From: an uncultured Pelagibacteraceae bacterium
Lineage (GTDB): Bacteria; Pseudomonadota; Alphaproteobacteria; Pelagibacterales; Pelagibacteraceae
Direction: 5' to 3'
Assembly (NCBI GenBank): GCA_902523615.1
Contig: CABYZW010000004.1
Location: 1-64,000, forward strand
DNA length: 64,000 nucleotides
The notes under the pieces are model-generated. The model saw nothing but the letters and a program-made list of their open reading frames with translations, had not been told where the DNA came from and searched no databases. Below, piece by piece: positions 8,793-19,615 of this stretch. How positions within the stretch are numbered: the first letter of the stretch is position 1; each line of letters starts with the position of its first letter. Both the position numbers and the translations under genes were made by a program.

Positions 8793-9758
8793 ATGGCTGT
8801 TTACACAAAAATAAATAAAAAAGATATTTCTTATATCAATAAAAAATTTGAAATAGATAAAATTACAAGTTTTAAAGGTATTAAACAAGGGATTGAAAAT
8901 ACTAATTATTTATTAAGATCAAAAAATAAAAAATTTATACTTACAATTTTTGAAAAAAGAGTCTCTCAAAATGAAATACCTTTTTTTATGAAGTTAATGG
9001 ATCAATTAAATAATTCAAAAATAAATTGCCCAAAACCTCAAAAAAATAGAAACGGAAACTACCTAGTCAGAATAAAAAAAAAGTCAGCTTGTATTGTTTC
9101 CTTTTTAGAGGGAAAAGATAAAAAGTTACTTAATTTAAAAAATTGTCACGAAATAGGCAAAATGATCGCTGGAATGCATTTATCAACAAAAAAAATAAAT
9201 CTTTCCAGGAAAAACTCCATGAGTATTAAATACCTAAATCCGTTACTTAATAGTATTAAATTTAAATCAAAAAAATTTACTAATATAGAAAAATTTCTAA
9301 AGAGAAATTTTAAAGATATAAAAATGAAATGGCCAAAAAAATTACCTAGTGGAATAATTCATGGAGATTTATTTATAGATAATATTTTTTTTGAAAAAGA
9401 TAAATTATCAGGAATAATTGATTTTTACTTTGCTGCAAATGACTATTTTATGTATGAAATAGCTATTTGTGTTAATGCACTATGTTTTGACAAAAGAGCG
9501 TCTAAATTTTTCTTAAATAAAAAAAAGGTAAAAAATTTAATTAAAGGATATGAAAGTGTTAAAAAAGTTTCAAATGCAGAAAAAAAATCATTAAATATTT
9601 TATGTCGTGGTGCAGCAATGAGGTATTTTCTAACTAGACTTTTTGACTATTCAAATACGCCTAAAACAGCACTCATTAAAATAAAGGATCCAATAGAATA
9701 TTATCAAAAACTCTTAATACACAATAATTTAAAAACTTATAAAGATTATTTACAGTAA
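8793..9758 (+). CDS. thrB: Homoserine kinase ThrB (APH-fold type)
   Basis: This 321-residue kinase belongs to the aminoglycoside-phosphotransferase fold. The catalytic loop IHGDLFIDN (H190, D192, N197) is followed by the metal-binding IIDFYFA. This is the alphaproteobacterial/pseudomonad type of ThrB, not the GHMP type. It phosphorylates homoserine for threonine synthase, whose gene (thrC) lies nearby on the opposite strand at 11290-12663. It is very lysine-rich, as is usual for the window, and is tightly packed between ispH and rnhA. Confidence 0.9.
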   Translation: MAVYTKINKKDISYINKKFEIDKITSFKGIKQGIENTNYLLRSKNKKFILTIFEKRVSQNEIPFFMKLMDQLNNSKINCPKPQKNRNGNYLVRIKKKSACIVSFLEGKDKKLLNLKNCHEIGKMIAGMHLSTKKINLSRKNSMSIKYLNPLLNSIKFKSKKFTNIEKFLKRNFKDIKMKWPKKLPSGIIHGDLFIDNIFFEKDKLSGIIDFYFAANDYFMYEIAICVNALCFDKRASKFFLNKKKVKNLIKGYESVKKVSNAEKKSLNILCRGAAMRYFLTRLFDYSNTPKTALIKIKDPIEYYQKLLIHNNLKTYKDYLQ

Positions 9759-10180
9759 TGATTAAGATATACACTGATGGTTCATGTATTGGAAATCCAG
9801 GTAAAGGTGGTTGGGCAGCAATCATATTAAATGACGGAAAAAAAACAAAAATAAAAGGAAGCGAAAAAGATACTACAAATAATCAGATGGAATTATTAGC
9901 GCCTATTAAAGCTCTTAAAGAAATTCCAAAAGGTAGCGAAGTTGAAATTTTTACAGACTCTAAATATGTAAAGTCTGGGATAACAGAATGGATACAAAAT
10001 TGGAAAAAAAATGGATGGAAAACTGCAAACAAAAAAGAGGTAAGCAACAAAGAACTTTGGACAGAATTAGATCTACTAAATAATGAATTTAAAGTAAGTT
10101 GGATTTGGGTAAAAGCACACTCAACTGACAAATTAAATAATGAAGTAGATTTACTCGCTAAAGATGCCGCTAACTTATAG
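9758..10180 (+). CDS. rnhA: Ribonuclease HI
   Basis: This 140-residue enzyme degrades RNA in RNA-DNA hybrids. It shows the N-terminal YTDGSCIGNPGKGGWA block (first catalytic Asp, D7), NQMELLAPIKAL with the catalytic Glu, FTDSKYV with the third acid, and the C-terminal VKAHSTDKLNNEVDLLAKDAA with the active-site His and the last Asp. The start overlaps the thrB stop by one base. Confidence 0.96.
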   Translation: MIKIYTDGSCIGNPGKGGWAAIILNDGKKTKIKGSEKDTTNNQMELLAPIKALKEIPKGSEVEIFTDSKYVKSGITEWIQNWKKNGWKTANKKEVSNKELWTELDLLNNEFKVSWIWVKAHSTDKLNNEVDLLAKDAANL

Positions 10181-10328
10181 TTGAGGCACCTGAAAAAATA
10201 AGGATTCTTATTATCCTAAATTATCTAATTTAAGTGTAAAATTTTTTTTTGTAGGCCTTTATTGGTGTTATTTTTTGAATGTCTAAATATCGCATCGATT
10301 GTAAAATCTTTATTGATAATTTATATCT

Positions 10329-10445
10329 GTGAAAAATAAATTTAAAAAGTACTTATTAATAGGTAGTTTTTCTTTTTTTTTAATAAAAGGAATTATTTGG
10401 TTATTGATAATTGCGGGTGCTTTTTTCGGAATAGGAAAACTATAG
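10329..10445 (+). CDS. Putative 38-residue single-pass membrane microprotein
   Basis: A GTG-initiated frame encodes a basic N terminus (MKNKFKKY) followed by a hydrophobic stretch from about residue 9 to 36, ending GIGKL. No alternative start exists before an upstream in-frame stop at 10317. No good Shine-Dalgarno sequence is seen, but its GTG overlaps the TGA of a 17-codon ORF (10279-10332), so reinitiation is possible. It ends 8 bases before the ABM-domain gene. I do not recognise a family; the positive-inside membrane layout is the only functional hint. Confidence 0.45.
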   Translation: MKNKFKKYLLIGSFSFFLIKGIIWLLIIAGAFFGIGKL

Positions 10446-10453
10446 GAGAAAAA

Positions 10454-10756
10454 ATGTATATCGCAATGAATAGATTTAAAATCGTAAAAGGGAGAGAACC
10501 TGAGTTTGAAAATGTTTGGAAAAATAGAGAAACTCATTTAGCAGAAGTACCAGGTTTTAAAAACTTTAATTTAGTTAAGGGTGACAGTAGCAATGATCAT
10601 ACTCTTTATGCATCTCATAGTATATGGGAATCAAAAGAAGATTTTTGGAATTGGACAAAATCTGAAGCGTTTAGACTTGCGCATAAAGATGCTGGAAAAC
10701 ATAGAGATTTGTATATTGGTCCACCTAATTTTGAGGGCTTTGAAAAAGTATTATAA
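10454..10756 (+). CDS. ABM-domain (antibiotic biosynthesis monooxygenase / HmoA-like) protein
   Basis: This 100-residue protein begins MYIAMNRFKIVKGRE and has the compact ferredoxin-like pattern of ABM proteins, including NRETHLAEVPGFKNFNLVKG and the SIWESKEDFWNWTKSEAF segment seen in HmoA/HmoB-type proteins. That family includes haem-degrading enzymes and small cofactor-free monooxygenases; which applies here is unclear. I chose the ATG at 10454 because AGGAGA lies about 5 bases upstream; an earlier frame start at 10397 would overlap the microprotein. It stands between rnhA and a convergent peroxiredoxin. Confidence 0.8.
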   Translation: MYIAMNRFKIVKGREPEFENVWKNRETHLAEVPGFKNFNLVKGDSSNDHTLYASHSIWESKEDFWNWTKSEAFRLAHKDAGKHRDLYIGPPNFEGFEKVL

Positions 10757-10804
10757 AAATAAATCATTATAAAGTTGGAGCACCTAGCAATAGAACTGCC
10801 CTAC

Positions 10805-11293
10805 CTAGATTAGATTATTTAATAAGTTTTCTGCTGAGGTTAAACCACATTCTTTAGTTTCTTTTTCAACATGAATATTAACAATTGTGAAATTTTCAAT
10901 CACCATTAAATAACGATTTGATCTAATCCCCATTCCTTTTGCATTACGATCAACTTCTGCACCAATTGCTTTCGTAAATAATAAATATGGATCAGATAAC
11001 ATTTTAATTTTATCTCCAGTATTATTAATCTCTCCCCAGCCATTCATCACATAAGGATCATTTACTGATAAACAAAATATATTTTCTATTCCTTTTGCCT
11101 TGATTTTATCTGCATTTGCTACAAAGCCTGGTAAGTGAAGCTTGGAGCAAGTTAATGTAAATGCCCCAGGTAAACCAAACAAAACAACTTTACCATTACC
11201 TATAGTTTCTCTTAATTTACTTTTATGAGGCTCTCCATCAACAAGTTGAAAAATCTCTGCGTCTGGTAGTTGATCTTTTATTTTAAGTTTCAT
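10805..11293 (-). CDS. Peroxiredoxin, Prx5-like (AhpC/TSA superfamily)
   Basis: This 162-residue thiol peroxidase has the active-site block LPGAFTLTCSKLHLPGF with peroxidatic cysteine C49 and the P-x3-T-x2-C arrangement. Most relatives have proline two residues before the cysteine (GAFTPTCS); here it is leucine. A late cysteine in KETKECGLTS (about residue 150) could act in resolution. It reduces hydrogen peroxide or organic peroxides with glutaredoxin or thioredoxin. It overlaps thrC by 4 bases at the end of the cytochrome oxidase gene run. Confidence 0.92.
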   Translation of the reverse strand: MKLKIKDQLPDAEIFQLVDGEPHKSKLRETIGNGKVVLFGLPGAFTLTCSKLHLPGFVANADKIKAKGIENIFCLSVNDPYVMNGWGEINNTGDKIKMLSDPYLLFTKAIGAEVDRNAKGMGIRSNRYLMVIENFTIVNIHVEKETKECGLTSAENLLNNLI

Positions 11294-12663
11294 ATCGAAT
11301 TCATTACATATTTTTTAACTTTTTCAATATCATTTGATAGTAGTTCAAATTTTTCTTTTCGATCATTAACATATTTGAGACTTTCTGGTAATTTTTCAGT
11401 TTTTGAAATTGCATCTTCTGTTGCTTTTGGAAATTTACATGGGTGTGCAGTTGATAATACAACACAATTTTTTTCTAATCCTAATTTTTTCACCGCACCA
11501 ATACCAACTGCAGTGTGCGGATCTACTACCATCTGATGTTCATCATTTATAGTTTTTATCATTTCAACAGTTTCGTTTTCGTCGAGCATTTCAGAAATAA
11601 AATTCTTTTTAATTTTATCTAAGTCATTTTTATTAATTTTATAAGTATTATTTTTAATTTCAGCCATTACATCTTTTGTTACTTCTGAATTACAATCTTT
11701 GATGTCGTATAAAAGCCTTTCGAAGTTACTTGCTATTTGTATATCCATACTTGGAGTATTTGTTTCCTCTACTTTTTTTTGACTATAATCACCACCAGAT
11801 ATAGCTCTGTGCAGTATGTCATTTTTATTTGTAGCTACGATTAGTTTATCAATTGGAAGACCTAGTTTTTTCGCTAAATAACCAGCGTAAATATCACCAA
11901 AGTTTCCTGTTGGAACAGAAAAAGATATTGGTTGGCCGTTTCCAATTTTAAAGTAAGCGTAAAAATAATACACTGATTGAGCAATAATTCTTGCCCAATT
12001 AATTGAATTAACACCTGACATATTAATTGCTTTAGAAAATTTTTCGTCATTGAACATTGCTTTTACTAAATTTTGGCAATCGTCAAAATTACCCTCCACC
12101 GCGATGTTAAATACATTGCTCTCCTCATGTATTGTCATTAGTCTTCTTTGCACTGGCGAAATTTTATTGTTGGGATGTAATACAAAAACATTTAAATTAT
12201 TTTTTCCCTTTAAAGCGTCTATGGCAGCAGCACCCGTATCACCTGAAGTTGCTACTATTATATTAATTTTTTTTTGATCACGGTTTAAATGATATTGATA
12301 AAAATTACCTATTAGTTGCATTGCGATATCTTTAAAAGCAAGTGTGGGTCCATGAAATAATTCTAATACTTTTAAATCTCCTAGATCTGATATTTTAACA
12401 ACATCGTCGGATCTGAAATTTGAATATGATTTTGAAATTAAAGAGATTAGATCATTTTTAGACATGAAATCTCCTATAAATGGATAAATTATTTCAGCAG
12501 CTAAATCATTATAATTAAGGTTTTTTAGATTATCTAATTCTTCCTCTTTAAAGAGTTTAATTGATTTGGGAACAAATAGTCCTCCATCATCTGCCAAACC
12601 TTTGAGGAAAACATCTTTAAAAGTAAAGTTTTTCTGATTATTTCTTGTACTAATATAATTCAT
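11290..12663 (-). CDS. thrC: Threonine synthase
   Basis: This 457-residue PLP enzyme converts O-phosphohomoserine to threonine. The PLP lysine is K111 in HGPTLAFKDIAMQL. ATSGDTGAAAIDALKG and SVPTGNFGDIYAGYLAKK are the phosphate-binding and core blocks, and GGLFVP near residue 27 is typical of the long class of ThrC. It directly abuts surf1 (no gap) and overlaps the peroxiredoxin, so it is probably transcribed with the oxidase genes. Its substrate is made by ThrB at 8793-9758. Confidence 0.96.
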   Translation of the reverse strand: MNYISTRNNQKNFTFKDVFLKGLADDGGLFVPKSIKLFKEEELDNLKNLNYNDLAAEIIYPFIGDFMSKNDLISLISKSYSNFRSDDVVKISDLGDLKVLELFHGPTLAFKDIAMQLIGNFYQYHLNRDQKKINIIVATSGDTGAAAIDALKGKNNLNVFVLHPNNKISPVQRRLMTIHEESNVFNIAVEGNFDDCQNLVKAMFNDEKFSKAINMSGVNSINWARIIAQSVYYFYAYFKIGNGQPISFSVPTGNFGDIYAGYLAKKLGLPIDKLIVATNKNDILHRAISGGDYSQKKVEETNTPSMDIQIASNFERLLYDIKDCNSEVTKDVMAEIKNNTYKINKNDLDKIKKNFISEMLDENETVEMIKTINDEHQMVVDPHTAVGIGAVKKLGLEKNCVVLSTAHPCKFPKATEDAISKTEKLPESLKYVNDRKEKFELLSNDIEKVKKYVMNSI

Positions 12664-13317
12664 TTAATAATTCTTTTTTCTAAAATATAGATATAGCAAA
12701 AGAATTGAAATCGCTAATGAAAACCAAGTAAGAGCATATTTTTTATGATTATTAGAAATATTTGCAGTAATTTTTTTTGGTTTAGGAACTTGATAATTTC
12801 CATTTAAATAAATTATATATTTAGAAAATTCTTTTCCTGTAAACTTTAATACGTCTGCTCTATTTAGACTAAACCAATAATTTTCTTCTAAATCATTATC
12901 TGGTTTAAAAATATTTTTTCTTCCTTGTAATTTTAAAGTACCAATTATATCATTTTCATCAAAATCATTAATCTCTTGAGAGTTTTTTTTTTCAAAAGGT
13001 ATCCAGCCTCTATTAATCAAATAATTTGTATCATTAATTAAAATTGGATTTATAACTTCAAATCCTGGTGTTCCAGTATCATTTAGATTGTACAAATAAA
13101 TTTGTTTCTCTAAATCTATTGACCCTGATGTTTTTATTTTAAGATAATTTTCTACGTTAGAATTTGTTAATTCTACAGGTGGATTTTTTAAGGAATTTTC
13201 AATTTCTAATATTAAATTGTTCTTCCAATTTAAACGAACAATTTGCCATGAACCTAGGGCAACAAAAACTAAAATAAAAAAAATTATAAATACTGAAAAT
13301 AAAAACTTATGTTTCAA
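12664..13317 (-). CDS. surf1: SURF1 family cytochrome oxidase assembly protein
   Basis: This 217-residue protein has an N-terminal membrane helix (about 5-24), a soluble domain with SGSIDLEKQIYLYN and NRGWIPFEKK, and a C-terminal helix (about 193-212) with ALTWFSLAISILLLYLYF. The two-helix layout and the NRGW motif are typical of SURF1, which helps insert haem a into CtaD. It follows ctaE after 10 bases. Confidence 0.93.
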   Translation of the reverse strand: MKHKFLFSVFIIFFILVFVALGSWQIVRLNWKNNLILEIENSLKNPPVELTNSNVENYLKIKTSGSIDLEKQIYLYNLNDTGTPGFEVINPILINDTNYLINRGWIPFEKKNSQEINDFDENDIIGTLKLQGRKNIFKPDNDLEENYWFSLNRADVLKFTGKEFSKYIIYLNGNYQVPKPKKITANISNNHKKYALTWFSLAISILLLYLYFRKKNY

Positions 13318-13327
13318 AGAATATAAA

Positions 13328-14116
13328 TTAACTTCCCCAAATATAGATTGCAGCGAACAAAAATAACCACACTACGTCAACAAAATGCCAATACCAAGCT
13401 GCAGCTTCAAATCCAAAATGATGATCTTTATTAAAATGACCTCTTTTACCTCTAAACAAACATACAGCTAAGAATATAGTTCCAACAAGTACGTGGAAAC
13501 CATGAAATCCTGTTGCCATATAAAATACCGATCCATAAATATGATCTGAAAAAGAAAATGATGCATGCTGATACTCATATATTTGTAAAAGGGTAAAGCA
13601 AAAACCCAAAATAACAGTTAACCACAAACCTTGAATAAAACTTTTTCTATCATCTTCTAAAAGAGCATGGTGAGACCAAGTAACCGTCGTTCCTGATAAT
13701 AATAAAATTAATGTATTAATTAATGGTATATCCCAAGGATCAAAAGTTTCAATGTCCTTTGGAGGCCAAACATTTCCAACAAATTCATTTGGAAATAAAC
13801 TTACATCAAAATATGCCCAAAACCACGCAACAAAGAACATTACTTCAGATGCGATAAACAATGTCATTCCATATCTGTGGTGAATCTGAACTACAGGTGT
13901 ATGATGACCTTGGTGTTCAGCTTCAATAACAACATCTCTAAACCACATGTAGGCGCCATAAATTAAAAGAGCAAAACCAAGATACATGCCCCACGAAACA
14001 TCTGTATGAAGATAATAAACAGATCCTAATGCCAATACTAAACATGAAAATGAAACATAAATAGGCCAGGGACTTGGGTCTACTAAATGATAATCATGTT
14101 TTTTTTCAGCTGACAT
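13328..14116 (-). CDS. ctaE: Cytochrome c oxidase subunit III
   Basis: This 262-residue protein has seven hydrophobic helices. Typical blocks are HHRYGMTLFIASEVMFFVAW with the conserved helix-III glutamate, GTTVTWSHHALLE, and the C-terminal AAAWYWHFVDVVWLFLFA. Subunit III stabilises the catalytic core and its proton uptake. It lies between ctaG and surf1 in the oxidase operon. Confidence 0.97.
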   Translation of the reverse strand: MSAEKKHDYHLVDPSPWPIYVSFSCLVLALGSVYYLHTDVSWGMYLGFALLIYGAYMWFRDVVIEAEHQGHHTPVVQIHHRYGMTLFIASEVMFFVAWFWAYFDVSLFPNEFVGNVWPPKDIETFDPWDIPLINTLILLLSGTTVTWSHHALLEDDRKSFIQGLWLTVILGFCFTLLQIYEYQHASFSFSDHIYGSVFYMATGFHGFHVLVGTIFLAVCLFRGKRGHFNKDHHFGFEAAAWYWHFVDVVWLFLFAAIYIWGS

Positions 14117-14124
14117 TTTTTGAA

Positions 14125-14658
14125 TTATGATTGTTTATAGTAATCTGTCGAGAAAAAAGTATATGACATAGTTACGTCTTGTAAATTTTTTGTTGTAGGA
14201 TCATTTACCATTTCAGGATCTAAATAAAAAGTCATTATGTATGTTGCTTTTTCTCCAGCTTTTAATTCTTGTTTCTCAAAACAAAAACAGCCTAATTTAC
14301 TATAATACTTTCCAAAACTAGACGGTGAAACATTGAAGGTTGCTACTCCTGCTGTAGGCTCGTTACCATAATTTTCTACTTCAAACTCTATTTTGTTTAC
14401 CTGACCAACTTTTACATCAATGACATTGGATTTGGCCTTAAAATCCCATGGCAAATTATTGACATTAGTATCAAATCTCACACTTACTATCTTATTTAAT
14501 ACAATTTTTGGAGCACTATTAGATACTTGAGTTGTTCCACCAAACCCTGTCACTCTGCAAAATAAATCATACAGTGGCACTGCTGCATACGACAACCCTA
14601 GCATTAAGACAAAAATTCCTGCTAGTATTAAAGGTGTTAAGTTTTTTTTTTGTATCAT
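14125..14658 (-). CDS. ctaG: Cytochrome c oxidase assembly protein CtaG/Cox11
   Basis: This 177-residue copper chaperone has one N-terminal membrane helix (about 8-27) and a periplasmic domain. The conserved LYDLFCRVTGFGGTTQ block (28-44) and the copper-binding pair C124-F-C126 in KLGCFCFEKQ are present. It delivers copper to the CuB site of CtaD. Its ATG overlaps the stop of the upstream 41-residue microprotein (ATGA). Confidence 0.96.
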   Translation of the reverse strand: MIQKKNLTPLILAGIFVLMLGLSYAAVPLYDLFCRVTGFGGTTQVSNSAPKIVLNKIVSVRFDTNVNNLPWDFKAKSNVIDVKVGQVNKIEFEVENYGNEPTAGVATFNVSPSSFGKYYSKLGCFCFEKQELKAGEKATYIMTFYLDPEMVNDPTTKNLQDVTMSYTFFSTDYYKQS

Positions 14659-14780
14659 ATCGCCCTATCAAATACACCTGTGTTATATAACGTAAAAAAG
14701 AAAAGAAAAATCATAAAAGCAATAATTCCTAAAGCAGTAAAAATATTTTTTCTTTTCGTTTTTTTATCTGGGGTTATCAT
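14655..14780 (-). CDS. 41-residue membrane microprotein in the CoxF position
   Basis: The frame starts MITPDKKTKRKN, carries one hydrophobic helix (about 15-33, ALGIIAFMIFLFFFTLY) and ends FDRAI. Its ATG overlaps the ctaB stop and its TGA overlaps the ctaG start, both in ATGA form, so translation of the three genes looks coupled. Many Alphaproteobacteria have a tiny single-helix gene, often called coxF, at exactly this place between ctaB and ctaG. Homology to CoxF is inferred from position and shape only. Confidence 0.8.
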   Translation of the reverse strand: MITPDKKTKRKNIFTALGIIAFMIFLFFFTLYNTGVFDRAI

Positions 14781-15688
14781 ATTATCTTATCTATCAGAAA
14801 AAGGACAAAAACCAAAAACAAATATAAAATAGAATATCCAAATATTGCTTTTGCCTTTTTAGGGTTAAATTTGTTTTTTTTAAAATTATAAAGTTCATAA
14901 CATAAAAAATTATAATAAAGAGTTAATAATATTGAAGGTATTAAGAAAGCTAATCCTACAAAGTCTATAAAATAGGGGAATATAATTACCGGAAGCATTA
15001 ACAAAGAATAAATAAAAATATTAATTTTTGTACTTTCCACACCATTTGTCAGTGGAAGCATTGGTATATTGGCTTTTTTATAATCATCGGATTTATATAA
15101 ACTTAAGGCCCAAAAATGAGATGGAGTCCAAAAAAATATTATGAAGAAAAAAGTCAATGGTTCAATTGATAAAGAGCCTGTTGCAATAGTCCATCCAATA
15201 ACTGGTGGGAAGGCTCCAGCTGCTCCACCTATCACAATATTTTGAGGTGTTCTTCTTTTTAACCAAATTGTATAAACAAAGACGTAAAATAAAATTGTTA
15301 AAAGTAATATTGCAGCTGAGATTCTGTTTGTAAAATAATCTAAGGCCACAACAGAAATTATAGATAAAGTAACACCTAAAATAAGTGCTTGGTTTCTATT
15401 AACCTTACCAGTTGGTATTGGTCTTAGACAGGTTCTAGACATTAAAGCATCTAAGTCTGACTCATACCACATGTTCAATGCCCCAGCTGCTCCTGCGCCT
15501 AAGGAAACTAACAAAATACCAATTATCGCATCTTTAGTTGAAACAAGATTTGGTGATGTTAATAAACCAACAGCACAAGTAAAAATTACCAACGACATTA
15601 CTCTTGGCTTCATTAACTTAAATAGTTCAGAAAAATTAAATAAATCTTCCTGACTTAAGTTTCTTTTTTTAGCCCTTGAATTATTCAT
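14777..15688 (-). CDS. ctaB: Protohaem IX farnesyltransferase (haem O synthase)
   Basis: This 303-residue UbiA-superfamily membrane enzyme adds a farnesyl group to haem b for the aa3 oxidase. The prenyl-diphosphate motif NMWYESDLDALMSRT lies at about 72-86, and a second conserved loop contains WTPSHFWALSLYKSDDYKKA. It lies between ctaD and the microprotein in the oxidase operon, with 20 bases to ctaD. Confidence 0.97.
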   Translation of the reverse strand: MNNSRAKKRNLSQEDLFNFSELFKLMKPRVMSLVIFTCAVGLLTSPNLVSTKDAIIGILLVSLGAGAAGALNMWYESDLDALMSRTCLRPIPTGKVNRNQALILGVTLSIISVVALDYFTNRISAAILLLTILFYVFVYTIWLKRRTPQNIVIGGAAGAFPPVIGWTIATGSLSIEPLTFFFIIFFWTPSHFWALSLYKSDDYKKANIPMLPLTNGVESTKINIFIYSLLMLPVIIFPYFIDFVGLAFLIPSILLTLYYNFLCYELYNFKKNKFNPKKAKAIFGYSILYLFLVFVLFLIDKII

Positions 15689-15708
15689 TAATTTATTTAG
15701 CTATACTA

Positions 15709-18158
<2,450 letters not shown>

Positions 18159-18218
18159 TTTTTATAGCTATATAAAGCTCTTTTCTTAAAATTACACTTT
18201 AGTTTTCGCGACAATTTA

Positions 18219-18920
18219 TCAATTAATCACATAATTTACGATCGAAATTGCAGATAACACCGCTGTTTCTGACCTCAAAATATTATCATTAATCTTGATT
18301 GCTTGAACACCATTAAATGTGAGGATCTTTTCTCTTTCAGACTCGGAAAAATCACCTTCAGGACCTATTATAATACAAACTGGCCTATCTGTAAGTTTTG
18401 ATTTATCGATTTTATTATTATTCGAATTTAAATCTGTAAAAATTAAATCTATTGAATTATTTTTCAAAAAATTATTTAAGCTTTGAAACTCTTCAATTGT
18501 CGGTACATTGACACGATTTGATTGTTCACTTGCCTCTATTACAATTTTTTCTAATCGCTCTTTGTTGATTTTTCTAACTACTGTTCGATCAAAAATAATT
18601 GGTAAAAATTTTGTAACTCCTAACTCCGTTGCCTTTTGAATCATAAAGTTTTGATAGTTTGATTTAATAGGAGAAAAAGCTAACCATAATTCTTTAATAT
18701 TTTCTTTTTGTCTTATTTGCTTAGTTATTTTAAATTCAACAATATTTTTTGATATATTCAAAACTCTTGCTTCCCATTCACCGTTGCTATTAAATAAAGA
18801 AAAAACTTCATTTTCTTTAATTCTCATTACCTTAATTAAGTAGTGTGATTGAGACTTATCCAATTTATCCGTCATGTCAGTCGATAATACCGCTGAAAAA
18901 AATAATCTAATATTACTCAT
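18219..18920 (-). CDS. rsmE: 16S rRNA m3U1498 methyltransferase RsmE
   Basis: This 233-residue SPOUT methyltransferase has an N-terminal PUA-like part followed by the trefoil-knot domain. The SAM-binding blocks are IIGPEGDFSESE (about 180-191) and ILRSETAVLSAISIV near the C terminus, both standard for RsmE. It is divergent from the HAD gene with 17 bases between the starts, so the two promoters must overlap each other or the coding ends. Confidence 0.94.
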   Translation of the reverse strand: MSNIRLFFSAVLSTDMTDKLDKSQSHYLIKVMRIKENEVFSLFNSNGEWEARVLNISKNIVEFKITKQIRQKENIKELWLAFSPIKSNYQNFMIQKATELGVTKFLPIIFDRTVVRKINKERLEKIVIEASEQSNRVNVPTIEEFQSLNNFLKNNSIDLIFTDLNSNNNKIDKSKLTDRPVCIIIGPEGDFSESEREKILTFNGVQAIKINDNILRSETAVLSAISIVNYVIN

Positions 18921-18937
18921 ATGTGTTAAGTTAATTT

Positions 18938-19615
18938 ATGAAAAATATTAAAGCAATAATTTTTGATGCTTATGGCACATTGTTTGACGTCCATTCGGCT
19001 GCTGAAAAATGTAAAGATAAAATCGGAGATAAATGGGAGGGTTTTGCAAACTTTTGGAGAAATACGCAATTAGAATATACCTGGCTTAGAAGTTTAATGA
19101 AAAGACACAAGGATTTTTGGCAAGTTACAGAAGATAGTTTAGATAAATCTATGAAAGTTTTTAATATAGACTCTTCAATGAAAAACGAATTATTAAATTT
19201 GTATAAAGTTCTGTCTCCTTTTAAAGAAGTTCCAGAAACTCTTAAAATATTAAAAGAAAAAAAGTTTAAATTAGCTGTACTTTCGAATGGGACTCCTTCT
19301 CTTTTAAATGAGTTGGTTAAAAGTAATGACTTAGATGATCTATTTGATGATTTATTTTCTATTGAGGAAGTAGGAATTTATAAACCAGATTCAAAAGTTT
19401 ATGACATACCTATTAAGAAATATAAAATTGAAAAAAATGAAGTTGCTTTCTTGAGTGCAAACACTTGGGATGTTTCAGGTGGAGGAAATTATGGCTTTAA
19501 CTCAATTTGGGTTAATAGAAATAATAGTATTTTTGACAATTTGGATTATAAACCTAAAAAAGAAATAAGAAATTTGAATGAATTAATAAAATTAATTAAA
19601 GAAGAACATGACTAA
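18938..19615 (+). CDS. HAD-superfamily hydrolase, (S)-2-haloacid dehalogenase type II-like
   Basis: This 225-residue HAD enzyme begins with motif I IIFDAYGTLFDVHSA (nucleophile Asp at 9). Motif II is VLSNGTPSLL, the motif III lysine is in IYKPDSKVYD, and the last block LSANTWDVSGGGNYGFNSIWVNR is split typically for L-2-haloacid dehalogenases. It may hydrolyse 2-haloacids or a small phosphorylated or glycolate-like substrate; the real substrate is not readable. It overlaps the next gene by 8 bases. Confidence 0.87.
   Translation: MKNIKAIIFDAYGTLFDVHSAAEKCKDKIGDKWEGFANFWRNTQLEYTWLRSLMKRHKDFWQVTEDSLDKSMKVFNIDSSMKNELLNLYKVLSPFKEVPETLKILKEKKFKLAVLSNGTPSLLNELVKSNDLDDLFDDLFSIEEVGIYKPDSKVYDIPIKKYKIEKNEVAFLSANTWDVSGGGNYGFNSIWVNRNNSIFDNLDYKPKKEIRNLNELIKLIKEEHD

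Noticed and set aside
10766-10804. Slightly GC-richer spacer with an imperfect likeness to 10175-10196 (TTATA..GTTG..CACCT), a possible insertion scar
   Set aside because: The two copies align only with gaps over about 20 bases, and no stem or T-run is convincing. Too weak to call a repeat or terminator.
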